The notes: a model not told the origin generated them from the sequence alone. A stretch of DNA of 64,000 bases from an uncultured Planctomycetota bacterium (GCA_903901045.1 CAIUPP010000123.1:62001-126000); one strand, 5' to 3'; counted from the stretch's first letter, positions 51,002 to 60,493 are shown. Program-made: numbers and translations.

Positions 51002-51430
51002 ATGGAAGCCATCGAGGCGAAGGTCCGGCTGGTCGAGGACAGAACCGAGCGTCTGCGAGCTTTCTGCACGGTCACCTTGGACAGCGAATTTGTCATTCGC
51101 GACATCAAGATCATCGACGGGGTCAAGGGGCTGTTCGTCGCCATGCCGAGCCGCAAGTTGACCGACCATTGTCCCCAATGCCGCTTGAAGAACCACCTGC
51201 GCGCCAAGTACTGCAACGAGTGCGGCAACCGACTGCCCGGCAATCGCGCGCCGGACCCCGCCGAAGGGGGGAGCAAGCTGCACGTGGATGTCGCCCATCC
51301 GATCAACAGCGACTGCCGCGCGCGATTCCAGAAGGCCATCCTGGCGGCGTACGAGCATGAACTGGAACGCGCCAAAGCCCCCGGGTACGTGCCGCCGGAT
51401 TTGGACGCTATCGGGCGAGAGAGCAAGTAG
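51002..51430 (+). CDS. spoVG: SpoVG-family RNA/DNA-binding regulator with zinc-ribbon insert
   Basis: The 142-residue protein has the SpoVG fold: EAKVRLVEDRTERLRAFCTVTL, FVIRDIKIIDGVKGLFVAMPSRKL and the C-terminal VAHPINSDCRARFQKAI helix. Between them a two-knuckle zinc ribbon (CPQC and CNEC, about residues 58-77) is inserted in the loop. SpoVG proteins act as site-specific nucleic-acid binding regulators. The start is ATG 51002, with GGAGG eight bases upstream. Confidence 0.9.
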   Translation: MEAIEAKVRLVEDRTERLRAFCTVTLDSEFVIRDIKIIDGVKGLFVAMPSRKLTDHCPQCRLKNHLRAKYCNECGNRLPGNRAPDPAEGGSKLHVDVAHPINSDCRARFQKAILAAYEHELERAKAPGYVPPDLDAIGRESK

Positions 51431-51546
51431 GGACGGATGATTTGCGATTGGCGATTACTGATTGGCGATTTGCGATTTCGTTGACGATTGGCGGCGGTGC
51501 GCACAAAGGGCCGTTGATTCGCAAATCAGTAATCGCCAATCGCCGT
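51431..51546. repeat. Inverted GATTTGCGATTGGCGATTAC-type repeats
   Basis: TTGGCGATTACTGATTGGCG on one side and CAGTAATCGCCAATCGCC on the other can pair into a long hairpin between convergent spoVG and rimO genes. It could act as a bidirectional terminator. Similar ATTGATAATTG/ATTGCCAATTGG runs occur at 35055-35098 and 53867-53993. Confidence 0.7.
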
Positions 51547-52848
51547 TCATTCCGCCTCAGCCGCGAGATCGTATTCCTTCCACCCCGTGATCCGCACCTT
51601 CACGAACTGCCCCGGACGAAGGTTCCTGCCGGTTACGATCGTCACGCTGTCCACGTCAGGCGCTTGAATCGCCGTCCGGGCGAGCCATGAGCCGTCGGGG
51701 CGCGCGGCGTCGATCAGCGCTTCGGCGCGGCTTCCCACCAGCGCGCGATTGCGCGCGAACGCAATTTCCTGCTGCGCCGCCATGATCTCGCGCCGCCTCC
51801 CCTCCGCCGTGCGCCGCGAAACCTGCGCCCGCATCCGCGCCGCGCGCGTTCCCTCCTCGCGCGAGTAAGCGAACACCCCGAGGTACTCGAAGCGCAGCGC
51901 CACAACCAGCCGCAGCATCTCCCGGAATTGCTCGCGCGTCTCGCCGGGGAACCCGGTGATCAGCGAGGTGCGGATCGCCACGGCAGGCACGCGCTCGCGC
52001 AACCGCTCGATCAGCCCCAGCACCTGCGCTTGAGTCACCCGGCGGCCCATCCGCCGGAGAATGTCGTCGTTCAGATGCTGCAACGGAAGGTCTACGTAGG
52101 GGACCAGCCGGGGTGTATGCGCGTACGCCTCGATCAGCGCCTCGGAAAAATGCGCCGGGTGCGTGTAGAGCAGGCGCAGCCAGTGGAGTTTCGGAATGCG
52201 CGACAGCCGCGCCATCAACTGTTGGATGCGCGGCGCGCCGCCGAGGTCGTTGCCGTAGAGGCTCGTGTCCTGGCCGATCAGGTTCAGTTCGCGCGCCCCC
52301 CGGGCGACCAGTTCGCGCGCCTCGGCCAGCAGTTCCTCGGCGGGGCGGCTGCGGAAGGGGCCGCGAATGTCCGGGATGGCGCAGTAGGCGCAGCGGTTGT
52401 CGCACCCGTCGGCGATGCGAAGGTATGCCATGTGCTTCGGCGTCAGCAGGAACCGTCCGGCGTGCGCCCCCGCATGCGCGCGCAGGCCGCAGGCGGCGAG
52501 AATCGCCTCCTGCTCCGCCAGCCCGAAAATGCCGTCCGCCTCGGGAATCTGCTCGCGCAACTCCGCAGCGTACCGCTGGGCCAGGCACCCCATCACCAGC
52601 AGCGCGCGGCAGCGGCCGGTGCGCTTGAAGCGCGCCAGCCGAAGGATGGTCTCGACGGATTCCTCTTTCGCGGGCTGGATGAAGCCGCAGGTGTTGACCA
52701 GGATGACGTCGGCCTCTTCGGGGGGGGCGTTGACGACCGCGCCGGCTGCGGCGAGGCGTCCCAGAATGCGCTCCGAGTCCACCAGGTTCTTGGCGCAGCC
52801 CAGGCTGGCCAGATGGACGCGCAGCGTCGGCTCCCGGTTACTCGTCAT
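51547..52848 (-). CDS. rimO: Ribosomal protein S12 methylthiotransferase RimO
   Basis: The enzyme of 433 residues adds a methylthio group to an Asp of S12. The N-terminal domain has cysteines in LGCAKN, NTCGF and GCLAQR; the radical-SAM cluster is GCDNRCAYCAIP, and a C-terminal TRAM domain follows. VDLPLQH and LGCAKNLVDSE favour RimO over MiaB. I chose the ATG at 52848; its first codons overlap the scpA stop. Confidence 0.92.
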   Translation of the reverse strand: MTSNREPTLRVHLASLGCAKNLVDSERILGRLAAAGAVVNAPPEEADVILVNTCGFIQPAKEESVETILRLARFKRTGRCRALLVMGCLAQRYAAELREQIPEADGIFGLAEQEAILAACGLRAHAGAHAGRFLLTPKHMAYLRIADGCDNRCAYCAIPDIRGPFRSRPAEELLAEARELVARGARELNLIGQDTSLYGNDLGGAPRIQQLMARLSRIPKLHWLRLLYTHPAHFSEALIEAYAHTPRLVPYVDLPLQHLNDDILRRMGRRVTQAQVLGLIERLRERVPAVAIRTSLITGFPGETREQFREMLRLVVALRFEYLGVFAYSREEGTRAARMRAQVSRRTAEGRRREIMAAQQEIAFARNRALVGSRAEALIDAARPDGSWLARTAIQAPDVDSVTIVTGRNLRPGQFVKVRITGWKEYDLAAEAE

Positions 52849-53863
52849 CCTCATCGTCCTCATCATCCTCGTCGTCGTACTCATCCTCTTCGTCGTCGAA
52901 CTCCTCCTCCTCGGAGGGTTCGCCTTCGCTGCCCGGAGGGGGAGCGGTGTGGGGGATGGGAGGGGTGTCCGGGACCTCCGGCACGTCGGGAAGTTCGATC
53001 TCGGAGGCGGCGTCGGGCCATTCCTCCTCGGTCTCGCCCGCTTCGATCAGCGCCCCTTCCGGCGGGGCTGCGGGCCCTTCGACGGGGGCGGAGGAGGCGG
53101 CGACGTAGGGGGCATCCTGCTCGCGCTCCTCGGGCGGAACGTAATTGATCCATATCTCCCCGAACGTCCCTTCCTGGTCGGCGCGCATCACCTGGAGCTT
53201 CACCAGTTCCAATAGCGCCAGGAAAGTGCCCATCAGCCGCGGGCGCGTCACCTGCCCCTCGAACACCTTGAAGAAGCTGATCCGCCCCGCCGTGCGCACG
53301 CGCTCTTCCAACTCCGCCTTGATCTGCTCCTGCGGAATGTTGTCGATCACCAGCCGGTGGAACGGCTTGGAGCCGGTCTGGTCGAGCACCTTGTTGAACG
53401 CCTCGATTAACGCCCAGAGGCTCACGCCGGCGGGGGTCTCCGCCTTCAGGTCGCGCGCCCCCTCGGGGTGCTCCCCCGGGCGCGCGAAGCGCTCCGACTG
53501 CGACTGCGCGCGCTCCGTCAGCGCCAGCGCCGCCTCCTTGAACCGCTTGTACGCCATCAACTGGCGCACCAGCTCCAGGCGCGGGTCGCCGCCTTCCTCC
53601 TCCTCGGGCATCGCCTCCGGCTCGGGGGTCATCATCCGCGACTTGATCTCGATCAGCGTCGCGGCCATCACGATGAACTCCCCCGCGACGTTGATGTTCA
53701 TCTCCTGCATCAAATCGAGGTACTTCACGTATTGTTCGGTAATACGGGCGACGGGAATGTTGAAGAGATCCACCTCTTCGCGGCGGATCAGGTAGAGCAG
53801 CAGGTCGAGCGGGCCGCTGAAAGTGTCCAACTCGACGCGATAATCGGCGGAAGGTTCATTCAT
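52838..53863 (-). CDS. scpA: Segregation and condensation protein A with acidic tail
   Basis: The kleisin subunit of the SMC-ScpAB complex that compacts and separates chromosomes. DTFSGPLDLLLYLIRREEVDLFNIP at the start and the C-terminal winged helix (TFLALLELVKLQVMRADQEGTFGEIWI) are typical. From about residue 260 to 341 comes a Pro/Glu/Asp-rich tail that ends in a run of Asp/Glu, not present in most ScpA proteins. No scpB is seen in the window. Confidence 0.92.
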   Translation of the reverse strand: MNEPSADYRVELDTFSGPLDLLLYLIRREEVDLFNIPVARITEQYVKYLDLMQEMNINVAGEFIVMAATLIEIKSRMMTPEPEAMPEEEEGGDPRLELVRQLMAYKRFKEAALALTERAQSQSERFARPGEHPEGARDLKAETPAGVSLWALIEAFNKVLDQTGSKPFHRLVIDNIPQEQIKAELEERVRTAGRISFFKVFEGQVTRPRLMGTFLALLELVKLQVMRADQEGTFGEIWINYVPPEEREQDAPYVAASSAPVEGPAAPPEGALIEAGETEEEWPDAASEIELPDVPEVPDTPPIPHTAPPPGSEGEPSEEEEFDDEEDEYDDEDDEDDEDDE

Positions 53864-53994
53864 GGGTCAATAATCAATGGGTCATTGGCAATGGGCAAAA
53901 AACGAAACGGCGCATGACAACACGGAACGCATCCGACGCATGCCGGCGCCGTTCATTGACAACTGCCCATTGACCATTGCCAATTGGCGATTGA
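53864..53994. repeat. Intergenic CAATGGGTCATTGGCAATGG-type repeats
   Basis: Left and right halves (53868-53900 and 53956-53993) are short-unit imperfect inverted repeats of ATTGGCAATGG / CCATTGCCAAT type. Nothing else is seen. Confidence 0.55.
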
Positions 53995-55638
53995 CTACGG
54001 CTGTGCAACCGGAATCTTCAGCTTCTGCCCGACCTGGAGGCGGCCTCCGTCGGCCAGGCTGATGTTGTTCAACCGGGCGATCGCCACCCAGTTGTCCTCA
54101 GACTTGAAGTAGGTGCGGCTGATGGAACGCAGCGAATCGCCCTGGCGCACCGTGTACTCGGCGTAACGCTTCGCCGCCTGCAGCGTCGTGGTCGGGCTGG
54201 AAATATTCAGCACAGTGACGGGCGCCGGCGCGCGGTTCGGCTGCACCGCCGGCGGGACGTACGCGGCCGGCCTCGCCGGCGTGCCAACCTGCGCGGCGCG
54301 GCCCGGGGCCTGCAGCGACGCCAACTGCGCGCGCTGGTTCGCTTCGATGTTCGCGACATGGAACAGGCCGAAAACCGCAATGGCGATGATCCCGGCCGCC
54401 ACCGCGCCTCCCATGGCCGCCATGCGCTTGACGCGCTGCAACCGGCGCTGGATCAGCCACATCTCCTGCTCCGCGCGCTTGTGCAAGTCCGTCGCCTCGC
54501 GCTCGAAATGCGTCCGCAGCGTCTCCAACTCCGACTCGCGCGCGGTGATCTTCTCCTGCAACTCCTCGACCGCGTGTTCCTGCGACTGAATCTGGTCGCG
54601 CAACTGGGAGTGCTGCTCCTCGCTGCCGGAGAGGTCCTTCTCCAGCTCGGCGATCCGCTCCGACTTTGCCTGCTCGCTTTCCTTCAGGCGGTCGGTCATG
54701 TTCTTCACCGAGGCCAGTTCCGCCCCGGTCTTGGAGATCTGCTCCTGCGCCGCGTCGAGCTGGCGCAGACGCACGCTCTGCTCCTCCATCTTCGAGGCCA
54801 GCTCTCCCGCGCGCGCCACGGCCCCTTCGCGCTCCTTGCGTTCCTTGGAAAGGGTCTCGTGCAACTCGCGCAGCGTCGCATCCTTCTCCGCCAGCACGGT
54901 GTCTTTCTGGATCAGCGCGAGTTCGCGCTCGTTCAGGCGCTTCTCGATGGACTGGCGCGCCTCGATCAGGCGCGTCATCTCGCCGCGCGCGTCCGCCAGT
55001 TCCTTATGCGCGGATTCGAGCTGGCTCACCTGTGTGCGCAACTCCTTCACCTGCTCCCCTTCGGTCTTGAGGCGCGCGATCTCCGCCTGCGACTTCTGAA
55101 TCTGCGCGGCGATCTTCTGGCGCTCCTTCTCGAACTCCTCTTGCGACTTCGTCATCTGGGCGGCGAGCTTGTCGCGTTCCTTCTGGAGCGCGGCCGCTTC
55201 TTTCTTGACGGAGGAAAGTTCCTTCTGGACGGAGCGAAGGTCCGGCGCGCGGGGCGCCGCCGGTTCGGGCGCTGCCGCGGGTTCGACGGCCACAGTGGGT
55301 TCGGGCGCGGATGGAGCGGCAACGGAAGCGACGACCGGTTCGGGCGCGGGCTCGGCGGCAGGCGTCGGAGCGGTCGCCTCGACAGGCGCGGGAGCGGTTG
55401 CCTCGACGGGCGCGGGTGCGGGATCGGCTGCGGGCGTCGGCGCTGTTTCGACCGCGGGCGGCACATCCAGCCGCGTCACTTCCTCGGCGGGTGCGACGGC
55501 CTGGACCGGCGCGCTCTCCAGCAGCTTGAGCACTTCCGAGCGCAGCGGCTCGGGCCGCATGCTGGCGATGATTCTTATCCTATCGTCGGGATACCCTTTA
55601 CGGCGATAGTCCGCCACGAATTCTTCCGCGCTCCTCAT
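53995..55638 (-). CDS. Coiled-coil membrane protein with C-terminal LysM domain
   Basis: The 547-residue protein begins with a short helical region (about 1-45), an Ala/Pro-rich linker (45-135), a long coiled coil (about 137-400), one membrane helix (MGGAVAAGIIAIAVFGLF, about 408-425), a Pro-rich spacer and a LysM domain (YTVRQGDSLRSISRTYF, about 493-545). LysM binds N-acetylglucosamine polymers, so the protein would link a cytoplasmic coiled coil to peptidoglycan. Function unknown; cell shape or division scaffolding is plausible. Confidence 0.7.
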   Translation of the reverse strand: MRSAEEFVADYRRKGYPDDRIRIIASMRPEPLRSEVLKLLESAPVQAVAPAEEVTRLDVPPAVETAPTPAADPAPAPVEATAPAPVEATAPTPAAEPAPEPVVASVAAPSAPEPTVAVEPAAAPEPAAPRAPDLRSVQKELSSVKKEAAALQKERDKLAAQMTKSQEEFEKERQKIAAQIQKSQAEIARLKTEGEQVKELRTQVSQLESAHKELADARGEMTRLIEARQSIEKRLNERELALIQKDTVLAEKDATLRELHETLSKERKEREGAVARAGELASKMEEQSVRLRQLDAAQEQISKTGAELASVKNMTDRLKESEQAKSERIAELEKDLSGSEEQHSQLRDQIQSQEHAVEELQEKITARESELETLRTHFEREATDLHKRAEQEMWLIQRRLQRVKRMAAMGGAVAAGIIAIAVFGLFHVANIEANQRAQLASLQAPGRAAQVGTPARPAAYVPPAVQPNRAPAPVTVLNISSPTTTLQAAKRYAEYTVRQGDSLRSISRTYFKSEDNWVAIARLNNISLADGGRLQVGQKLKIPVAQP

Positions 55639-55801
55639 GGCGTTCCTCCATGCCCCAAACCACCATATTTGGGTGCCAACAGTTATAGCACCCCCTATGG
55701 AATGGATATTTTAGCAGGTTGCACAGTAGTGTCAAATGAAATCATTGAATTTCCATGAATCCGCAACCCGGGCGGCCGCGTCGTTTCGGCCCGAATTTTG
55801 C
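55639..55801. other. Intergenic region between divergent genes, upstream part
   Basis: AT-richer unique sequence without a gene or a recognised repeat. Confidence 0.4.
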
Positions 55802-55830
55802 TTGCAAAACCGTTCCGCCGACGCTGGAGT
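55802..55830 (+). promoter_or_regulatory. Conserved promoter-like block upstream of the RCC1 gene
   Basis: TTGCAA (55802-55807), 17 bases and TGGAGT (55825-55830) lie within a 41-base block (55802-55842) that is repeated almost exactly at 57914-57954. The shared core is AAAACCGTTCC, CGACGCT and GAGTCTGGGCCG. It could be a sigma-70 or an alternative sigma promoter. Confidence 0.5.
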
Positions 55831-55994
55831 CTGGGCCGCACGGCCAGGGAAGAGGACAAAGGGGGCGGCTTCGCGGCCCAGCAAACGGAGCTTCCACTGA
55901 GCCACTACGGCTTAGTGGACATTGCGTCATGCCATTTGATATACAAACGACTGCATAGGTGGGATCAGGAAGTTCATTTTATCAGGAGTTGGGC

Positions 55995-57725
55995 ATGGAC
56001 CTTCGGAAATCCGGTCGGCTGCTGGGGTTTTCCCTCTTCGTCGTGCTGGCGGTTATCAGCACGCCGGCTTGGGCGAAGAAGACCGCGTTCTTTGGGACAG
56101 GGGAGAATAGGAGAGGGCAACTGGGAATGGGGGATACGATTTCCCGTCCCACGTTCACACTCATTCCCGGAATGTCGGATGCCGAGTCCATCGAAGCCGG
56201 TTCCTACAACACCGCTTTCGGACTGAAAGCGGGGGGAGTCATCTATTCCGTCGGCGCAGGCACCGGCGGGGAACTCGGATTGGGCAGCGGGGCGGATCGG
56301 AATACGTTCACGGCGGTAGGCTCACCCACGGGGGTGAGCGCGTGTGCCGCCGGCGATTATCACACGGCGGCGCTGAAAGAGGGCGCCATCTGGAGCGCGG
56401 GGGACAACGGCAATGGCGCGCTCGGACTGGGGGACTACGACAATCGGGATGTCTTTACTCAGGCCACCGGCCTCACAAACGTTACCGCCATTTCAGCGGG
56501 GGGGAACTTCACGCTGGCGCGGAAGAGCGATGGCACCCTGTGGGGAGCGGGGGGCAACTACTTCGGGCAACTGGGACGCGGGACAGCCGAGCAAACCTAC
56601 AACACGTTCGGGCAGGCGGTGAACATCACCGGCGTGACGGCGGTTGCCGGGGGGAGCGGCCATGCCCTGGCGCTCGACAGCGATGGTCTGGTCTGGGCGG
56701 CCGGTCTCAATAACATGGGACAGCTTGCGGTGGCGGACACTACCGACCGCAACGTTTTCACCCAAGTCAGCGGCCTCGCCAGCGTGGCCACCGCCATTGC
56801 TGCGGGCGAGACGCACTCCATGGCGTTGATGGCTGATGGCACTGTCCGGGTGGCCGGCGGCAACGGGGACGGACAGCTCGGGTACGGTTCCGACTTCTCC
56901 TCCGCCACCGCTTTCGTGGAGGCGCCGGGCCTCACGGAGATCGTCGCCATCGCGGCGGCAAAATCCGGCTCGCTGGCGATCAAGGATGACGGCACGTTGT
57001 GGGTGGCAGGCGACAACACCGGCGGCGGGCTTGGCCTCGGAAGCAAGCTGGCCAGCGTCTACTCCTTCACCCAGGTGCCCGGCCTCACGGGCGTCCAGGC
57101 CGTGACGGGCGGCTGGGGGTTCGCCATCGTGAAAGCTTTCTATGGCGCCGAGGTGACGTATCCTTCCGATGCGGATATCGTCCTGGAGCGGGGCGGGACG
57201 TATAACATCAGGTGGAATAGGTTCAACCTGCTCCCCAAGAGCGCCGTGAAGATTGAACTGGTCAAGGGGGGAACCACCGCGATCACGCTCTGCGAGAGCA
57301 CGACCAAGATGCCGTTCAAGTGGATCGTGGGCGCGGCGGCCAAGGGAGCCGCGCCATACGCCGATGGAGAGGATTTCAGGATTCGCGTCAGCCTGGTTGA
57401 TGGGAGCGATTCGGACGAGAGCGACAATGAGTTCGCCATTGACCACGTCGTGAGCCTCACGATAGACGGATCGGAGTCGTTCGTGGGGGGCGACGCGCCG
57501 GAGGAGTACACCTGCACGGCGAATTACGGCTTCGGCGGGAAGCAGGACGTCACCAATCTGGTCAAGTGGAGTTGCACGAAAGTCAAGGGCGTCAAGATGG
57601 GCAAGACCGGCACCCTGACCACTGTGCCGGTTCTCTCGGATACGCCCTGCGAGATCACCGCGACCTATGGGAAGGGGAAGCCGCCCCTCACCGGGTCGTT
57701 GCCGATCACGATACAGGCAGAGTAG
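55995..57725 (+). CDS. Secreted RCC1-repeat (beta-propeller) protein with shared C-terminal module
   Basis: The 576-residue protein has a signal peptide (GFSLFVVLAVISTPAWA, about 10-26) and seven or so RCC1-like repeats (each with GxNxxGQLGxGD-like blades, for example NRRGQLGMGD and GDGQLGYGSD; about 30-380). Residues about 385-576 form a Ser/Thr-rich Kre9/KNH-like beta domain plus a bacterial-Ig-like domain (LERGGTYNIRW; GKGKPPLTGSLPITIQ), also found in the next gene and in the gene at the right edge. It is probably exported to the surface; target unknown. AGGAG precedes the ATG. Confidence 0.8.
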   Translation: MDLRKSGRLLGFSLFVVLAVISTPAWAKKTAFFGTGENRRGQLGMGDTISRPTFTLIPGMSDAESIEAGSYNTAFGLKAGGVIYSVGAGTGGELGLGSGADRNTFTAVGSPTGVSACAAGDYHTAALKEGAIWSAGDNGNGALGLGDYDNRDVFTQATGLTNVTAISAGGNFTLARKSDGTLWGAGGNYFGQLGRGTAEQTYNTFGQAVNITGVTAVAGGSGHALALDSDGLVWAAGLNNMGQLAVADTTDRNVFTQVSGLASVATAIAAGETHSMALMADGTVRVAGGNGDGQLGYGSDFSSATAFVEAPGLTEIVAIAAAKSGSLAIKDDGTLWVAGDNTGGGLGLGSKLASVYSFTQVPGLTGVQAVTGGWGFAIVKAFYGAEVTYPSDADIVLERGGTYNIRWNRFNLLPKSAVKIELVKGGTTAITLCESTTKMPFKWIVGAAAKGAAPYADGEDFRIRVSLVDGSDSDESDNEFAIDHVVSLTIDGSESFVGGDAPEEYTCTANYGFGGKQDVTNLVKWSCTKVKGVKMGKTGTLTTVPVLSDTPCEITATYGKGKPPLTGSLPITIQAE

Positions 57726-57761
57726 GGGAAAAGCCGCGCAACCGGGATGAATGATTGCGGG

Positions 57762-57795
57762 ATTGTGGCGCGGGTCAAAAGGCCCGCGCCACAAT
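57762..57795 (+). terminator. Terminator-like hairpin after the RCC1 gene
   Basis: A perfect 13-bp stem ATTGTGGCGCGGG / CCCGCGCCACAAT with an 8-base loop begins 36 bases after the stop. Confidence 0.7.
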
Positions 57796-57814
57796 TGTTA
57801 CATCGGGCCAAAAA

Positions 57815-57894
57815 GTCGGGACATAATACTTTATAGTCACACAACTCGCTCTGCTGACTATGGTTAAGTTGAATAGAAAGTATTGTGTCCCGAC
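57815..57894. repeat. Family D repeat with enlarged loop
   Basis: The arms GTCGGGACATAATACTTT (57815-57832) and AAAGTATTGTGTCCCGAC (57877-57894) match the family D hairpin but are separated by 44 bases instead of three. Other copies: 38628-38664, 40175-40211 and 62377-62413. Confidence 0.8.
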
Positions 57895-57913
57895 TTTCTG
57901 TCACGAATCGTGT

Positions 57914-57942
57914 TTGTAAAACCGTTCCAACGACGCTAGAGT
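57914..57942 (+). promoter_or_regulatory. Conserved promoter-like block upstream of the beta-helix gene
   Basis: TTGTAA (57914-57919), 17 bases and TAGAGT (57937-57942) form the same block as at 55802-55842, ending 70 bases before the ATG. Confidence 0.5.
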
Positions 57943-58012
57943 CTGGGCCGTATGTTGGGGAGGAGGCCGACGGGGCCACCCAAGGATCTGAACCCCGATA
58001 GGAGCGAAAGAT

Positions 58013-60457
58013 ATGAAATTGCGATGGCTGGCCCTTTGCCTGATCGTCGGATCGTGCGCGTGCGTTGCGAATGTATCGGGGAATACGATCTACGTGAAAT
58101 CAGGCGCTACGGGAGAGAATGACGGAACCTCCTGGGCCGACGCTTGCCCGTTCCTTCAGCAGGCGCTCACCGCGGCGGCTTCCGGAGACGAGATCTGGGT
58201 GGCGGCGGGGACCTACAAGCCCACCATCGATTACGGCCTCGTGGCCTCCGGCACGCTGGTCCAGGATCGCCTGAAGCATTTCGAGATGAAGGCTGGGGTG
58301 GCCCTCTACGGCGGGTTCGCCGGGACTGAAACCGCTCGCGACCAGCGGGACTGGACGACCCACCTCTCCCTGCTCAGCGGCGATATCGGCATCGCCGACA
58401 CGGTCGACGACAACTGCTATCATGTGCTTTATCTCCCGGACGGGCTGGACCTGGACTCCACCTCCGTTCTCGATGGCTTTACGGTGAGCAGCGGCAATGC
58501 GAACGGCTCCGGCGACTGGTACTCCAGCGTGGGCGGCGGCATGTTCATGGACTTGTCTTCCCCCGCAATCGCGAACTGCACTTTCAGCTCCAACGCGGCC
58601 CTGGATGGCGGCGGGATGGAACTCTCCTCCTCCGCTCCGGCGATAGAGGCCTGCATCTTCACCGGCAACAGCGCCGAATTCTATGGTGCCGGGATGGAGA
58701 TCATCAATTCGTCCCCCTACCTGGCGGATTGCACGTTCACCTACAACGCCTCATCCTCCTCCGGCGGGGCGATGGAGAACTACACCGCGAACCCGCTGAT
58801 CGTGCGCTGCACCTTCGACAGCAACAGCGCCACCGACAAAGGCGGCGCAATGTTCAACTGGGAATCCGCCTCCCCGCTCGTGGTGGACTGCCTGTTCAGC
58901 GGCAACGTCGCGAAATTCGGCGCGGGAATGTGCAACCTGGATTCCTCCAACCCGACCGTTGCGTACTGCTCGTTCGCGGGCAATTCCAGCGGCACCGGCG
59001 ACGGCGGCGGGATGACCAACAACGACTCATCCCCGGAGATCTCGGACTGCGAGTTCATCAACAATTCGGCCTGGCACAGCGGCGGCGGAATGTTCAACAC
59101 GACTTCCTCCTCCCCGACGATCAGCGGCTGCACGTTCAGCGGGAACTCGACGCACGCTTTCGGCGGCGGGATGGCGAACGAGACTTCCTCCCCAACGATC
59201 ACAAGCTGCGCGTTTAGCGACAACTCCTCATCTAACGGCGACGGCGGCGGGATGTACAATAACGACGCCTCCTCCCCGACGATCTCGAACTGCCTCTTCA
59301 GCGGCAACAGCTCGCTCAGCAACGGTGGCGCGTTCTACAACGCCATGTCTTCATCCCCCGCCCTGACCAACTGTGTGCTCGTCGGCAACTCGTCGGGAGT
59401 CGGCGGCGCACTGTACGGCTATCAGTCTTCACCCACCCTGACGAACTGCTCATTGATTGGCAACAGCGCAACGACCTCCGGCGGCGCGCTGTACAACAAC
59501 AATACCTCTTCCCCGCACCTGAATAACTGCATCCTGTGGGGCGACAGCGCCGCGACCGATGCCGAAGTGTACAACCTCTCCTCCAGCGTGCCGGTCTTCC
59601 GGTACTGCGACGTGCAAGGCTCCGGCGGCAGCGACGCGTGGGTCGCCACCCTGGGCACGGACAACGGAGGGAATATCGACGGCGATCCGCTCTTCATCGA
59701 TGCCGCCTCGGACAACTATCGCCTGACGCAAGGCTCTCCCTGCATCGACGCCGGCGACGGCGCCCTGGCGCCGCAGTACGACGCCAGCGGCAATGTCCGA
59801 TGCGACGACCCCGAAACGGTCAACACCGGCGCCGCGTCGCCCGCCTACACCGATATCGGCGCGTACGAGTATCAGTTGCTCCATATCACGTTCCCGACCG
59901 ATTCCGGCATCACCCTCGAACGGGGGGCGACTTACAATATCGCCTGGACCAGCAGCCTTCCCAAAGGGGCGAAGTTCAGAGTTGAACTGCTGAAGGGAGT
60001 GGATGAAGGAGACTGGCTCGTTTCCGCCGCCGCGACGAAGAGCCCGTTGAAATGGACCGTCGGGGCATTGAAAGCGAAGGGGCAGGAAGTGTATCCCGAT
60101 GGCGACGACTACCGGATTCGCATCACTGCGCTGGACGGGAGCACCTCCGACGCGAGCGCGAATGCCTTCGCGATCGGTACCGTCGGTTCACTCACAGTCG
60201 ACGGCCCGACGGCGGTTCCGGGGGGCGTCACCGTGGCGCATTACACCTGCACCGCGCATTACAACTTCGGCGCGGACCGGGACGTCACCAGTGAAGTCAA
60301 GTGGGGCTGCACGAAGGTGAAAGGCGCCAAGATGAGCAAGACCGGCGCGCTGACGACGGCGGCGGTGGGGGCGAATACGGCCTGCGATATCACGGCGACC
60401 TACGGCAAAGGAAAGCCGCCCCTCAGCGGCACACTATCCATCACCATTCAGAAGTAG
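58013..60457 (+). CDS. Secreted right-handed beta-helix protein (Pmp-like repeats) with shared C-terminal module
   Basis: The 814-residue protein has a signal peptide (about 1-23), a DUF1565-like start (IYVKSGATGENDGTSWADA) and about a dozen repeats of GGGM..N..SSPTISNCTFSGNS type (about 165-560), as in polymorphic outer membrane proteins and parallel beta-helix adhesins. LFIDAASDNYRLTQGSPCIDAG closes the helix. Residues about 623-814 are the C-terminal module shared with the RCC1 gene. It is likely a surface adhesin or glycan-binding protein. Confidence 0.82.
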   Translation: MKLRWLALCLIVGSCACVANVSGNTIYVKSGATGENDGTSWADACPFLQQALTAAASGDEIWVAAGTYKPTIDYGLVASGTLVQDRLKHFEMKAGVALYGGFAGTETARDQRDWTTHLSLLSGDIGIADTVDDNCYHVLYLPDGLDLDSTSVLDGFTVSSGNANGSGDWYSSVGGGMFMDLSSPAIANCTFSSNAALDGGGMELSSSAPAIEACIFTGNSAEFYGAGMEIINSSPYLADCTFTYNASSSSGGAMENYTANPLIVRCTFDSNSATDKGGAMFNWESASPLVVDCLFSGNVAKFGAGMCNLDSSNPTVAYCSFAGNSSGTGDGGGMTNNDSSPEISDCEFINNSAWHSGGGMFNTTSSSPTISGCTFSGNSTHAFGGGMANETSSPTITSCAFSDNSSSNGDGGGMYNNDASSPTISNCLFSGNSSLSNGGAFYNAMSSSPALTNCVLVGNSSGVGGALYGYQSSPTLTNCSLIGNSATTSGGALYNNNTSSPHLNNCILWGDSAATDAEVYNLSSSVPVFRYCDVQGSGGSDAWVATLGTDNGGNIDGDPLFIDAASDNYRLTQGSPCIDAGDGALAPQYDASGNVRCDDPETVNTGAASPAYTDIGAYEYQLLHITFPTDSGITLERGATYNIAWTSSLPKGAKFRVELLKGVDEGDWLVSAAATKSPLKWTVGALKAKGQEVYPDGDDYRIRITALDGSTSDASANAFAIGTVGSLTVDGPTAVPGGVTVAHYTCTAHYNFGADRDVTSEVKWGCTKVKGAKMSKTGALTTAAVGANTACDITATYGKGKPPLSGTLSITIQK

Positions 60458-60493
60458 GGCGGTGTCGCGCGGAGTTGATGAACGACGGTCGAA

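Noticed and set aside
55755-55958. Small open frame upstream of the RCC1 gene
   Set aside because: It overlaps the conserved promoter-like block and has no ribosome site or recognisable sequence.
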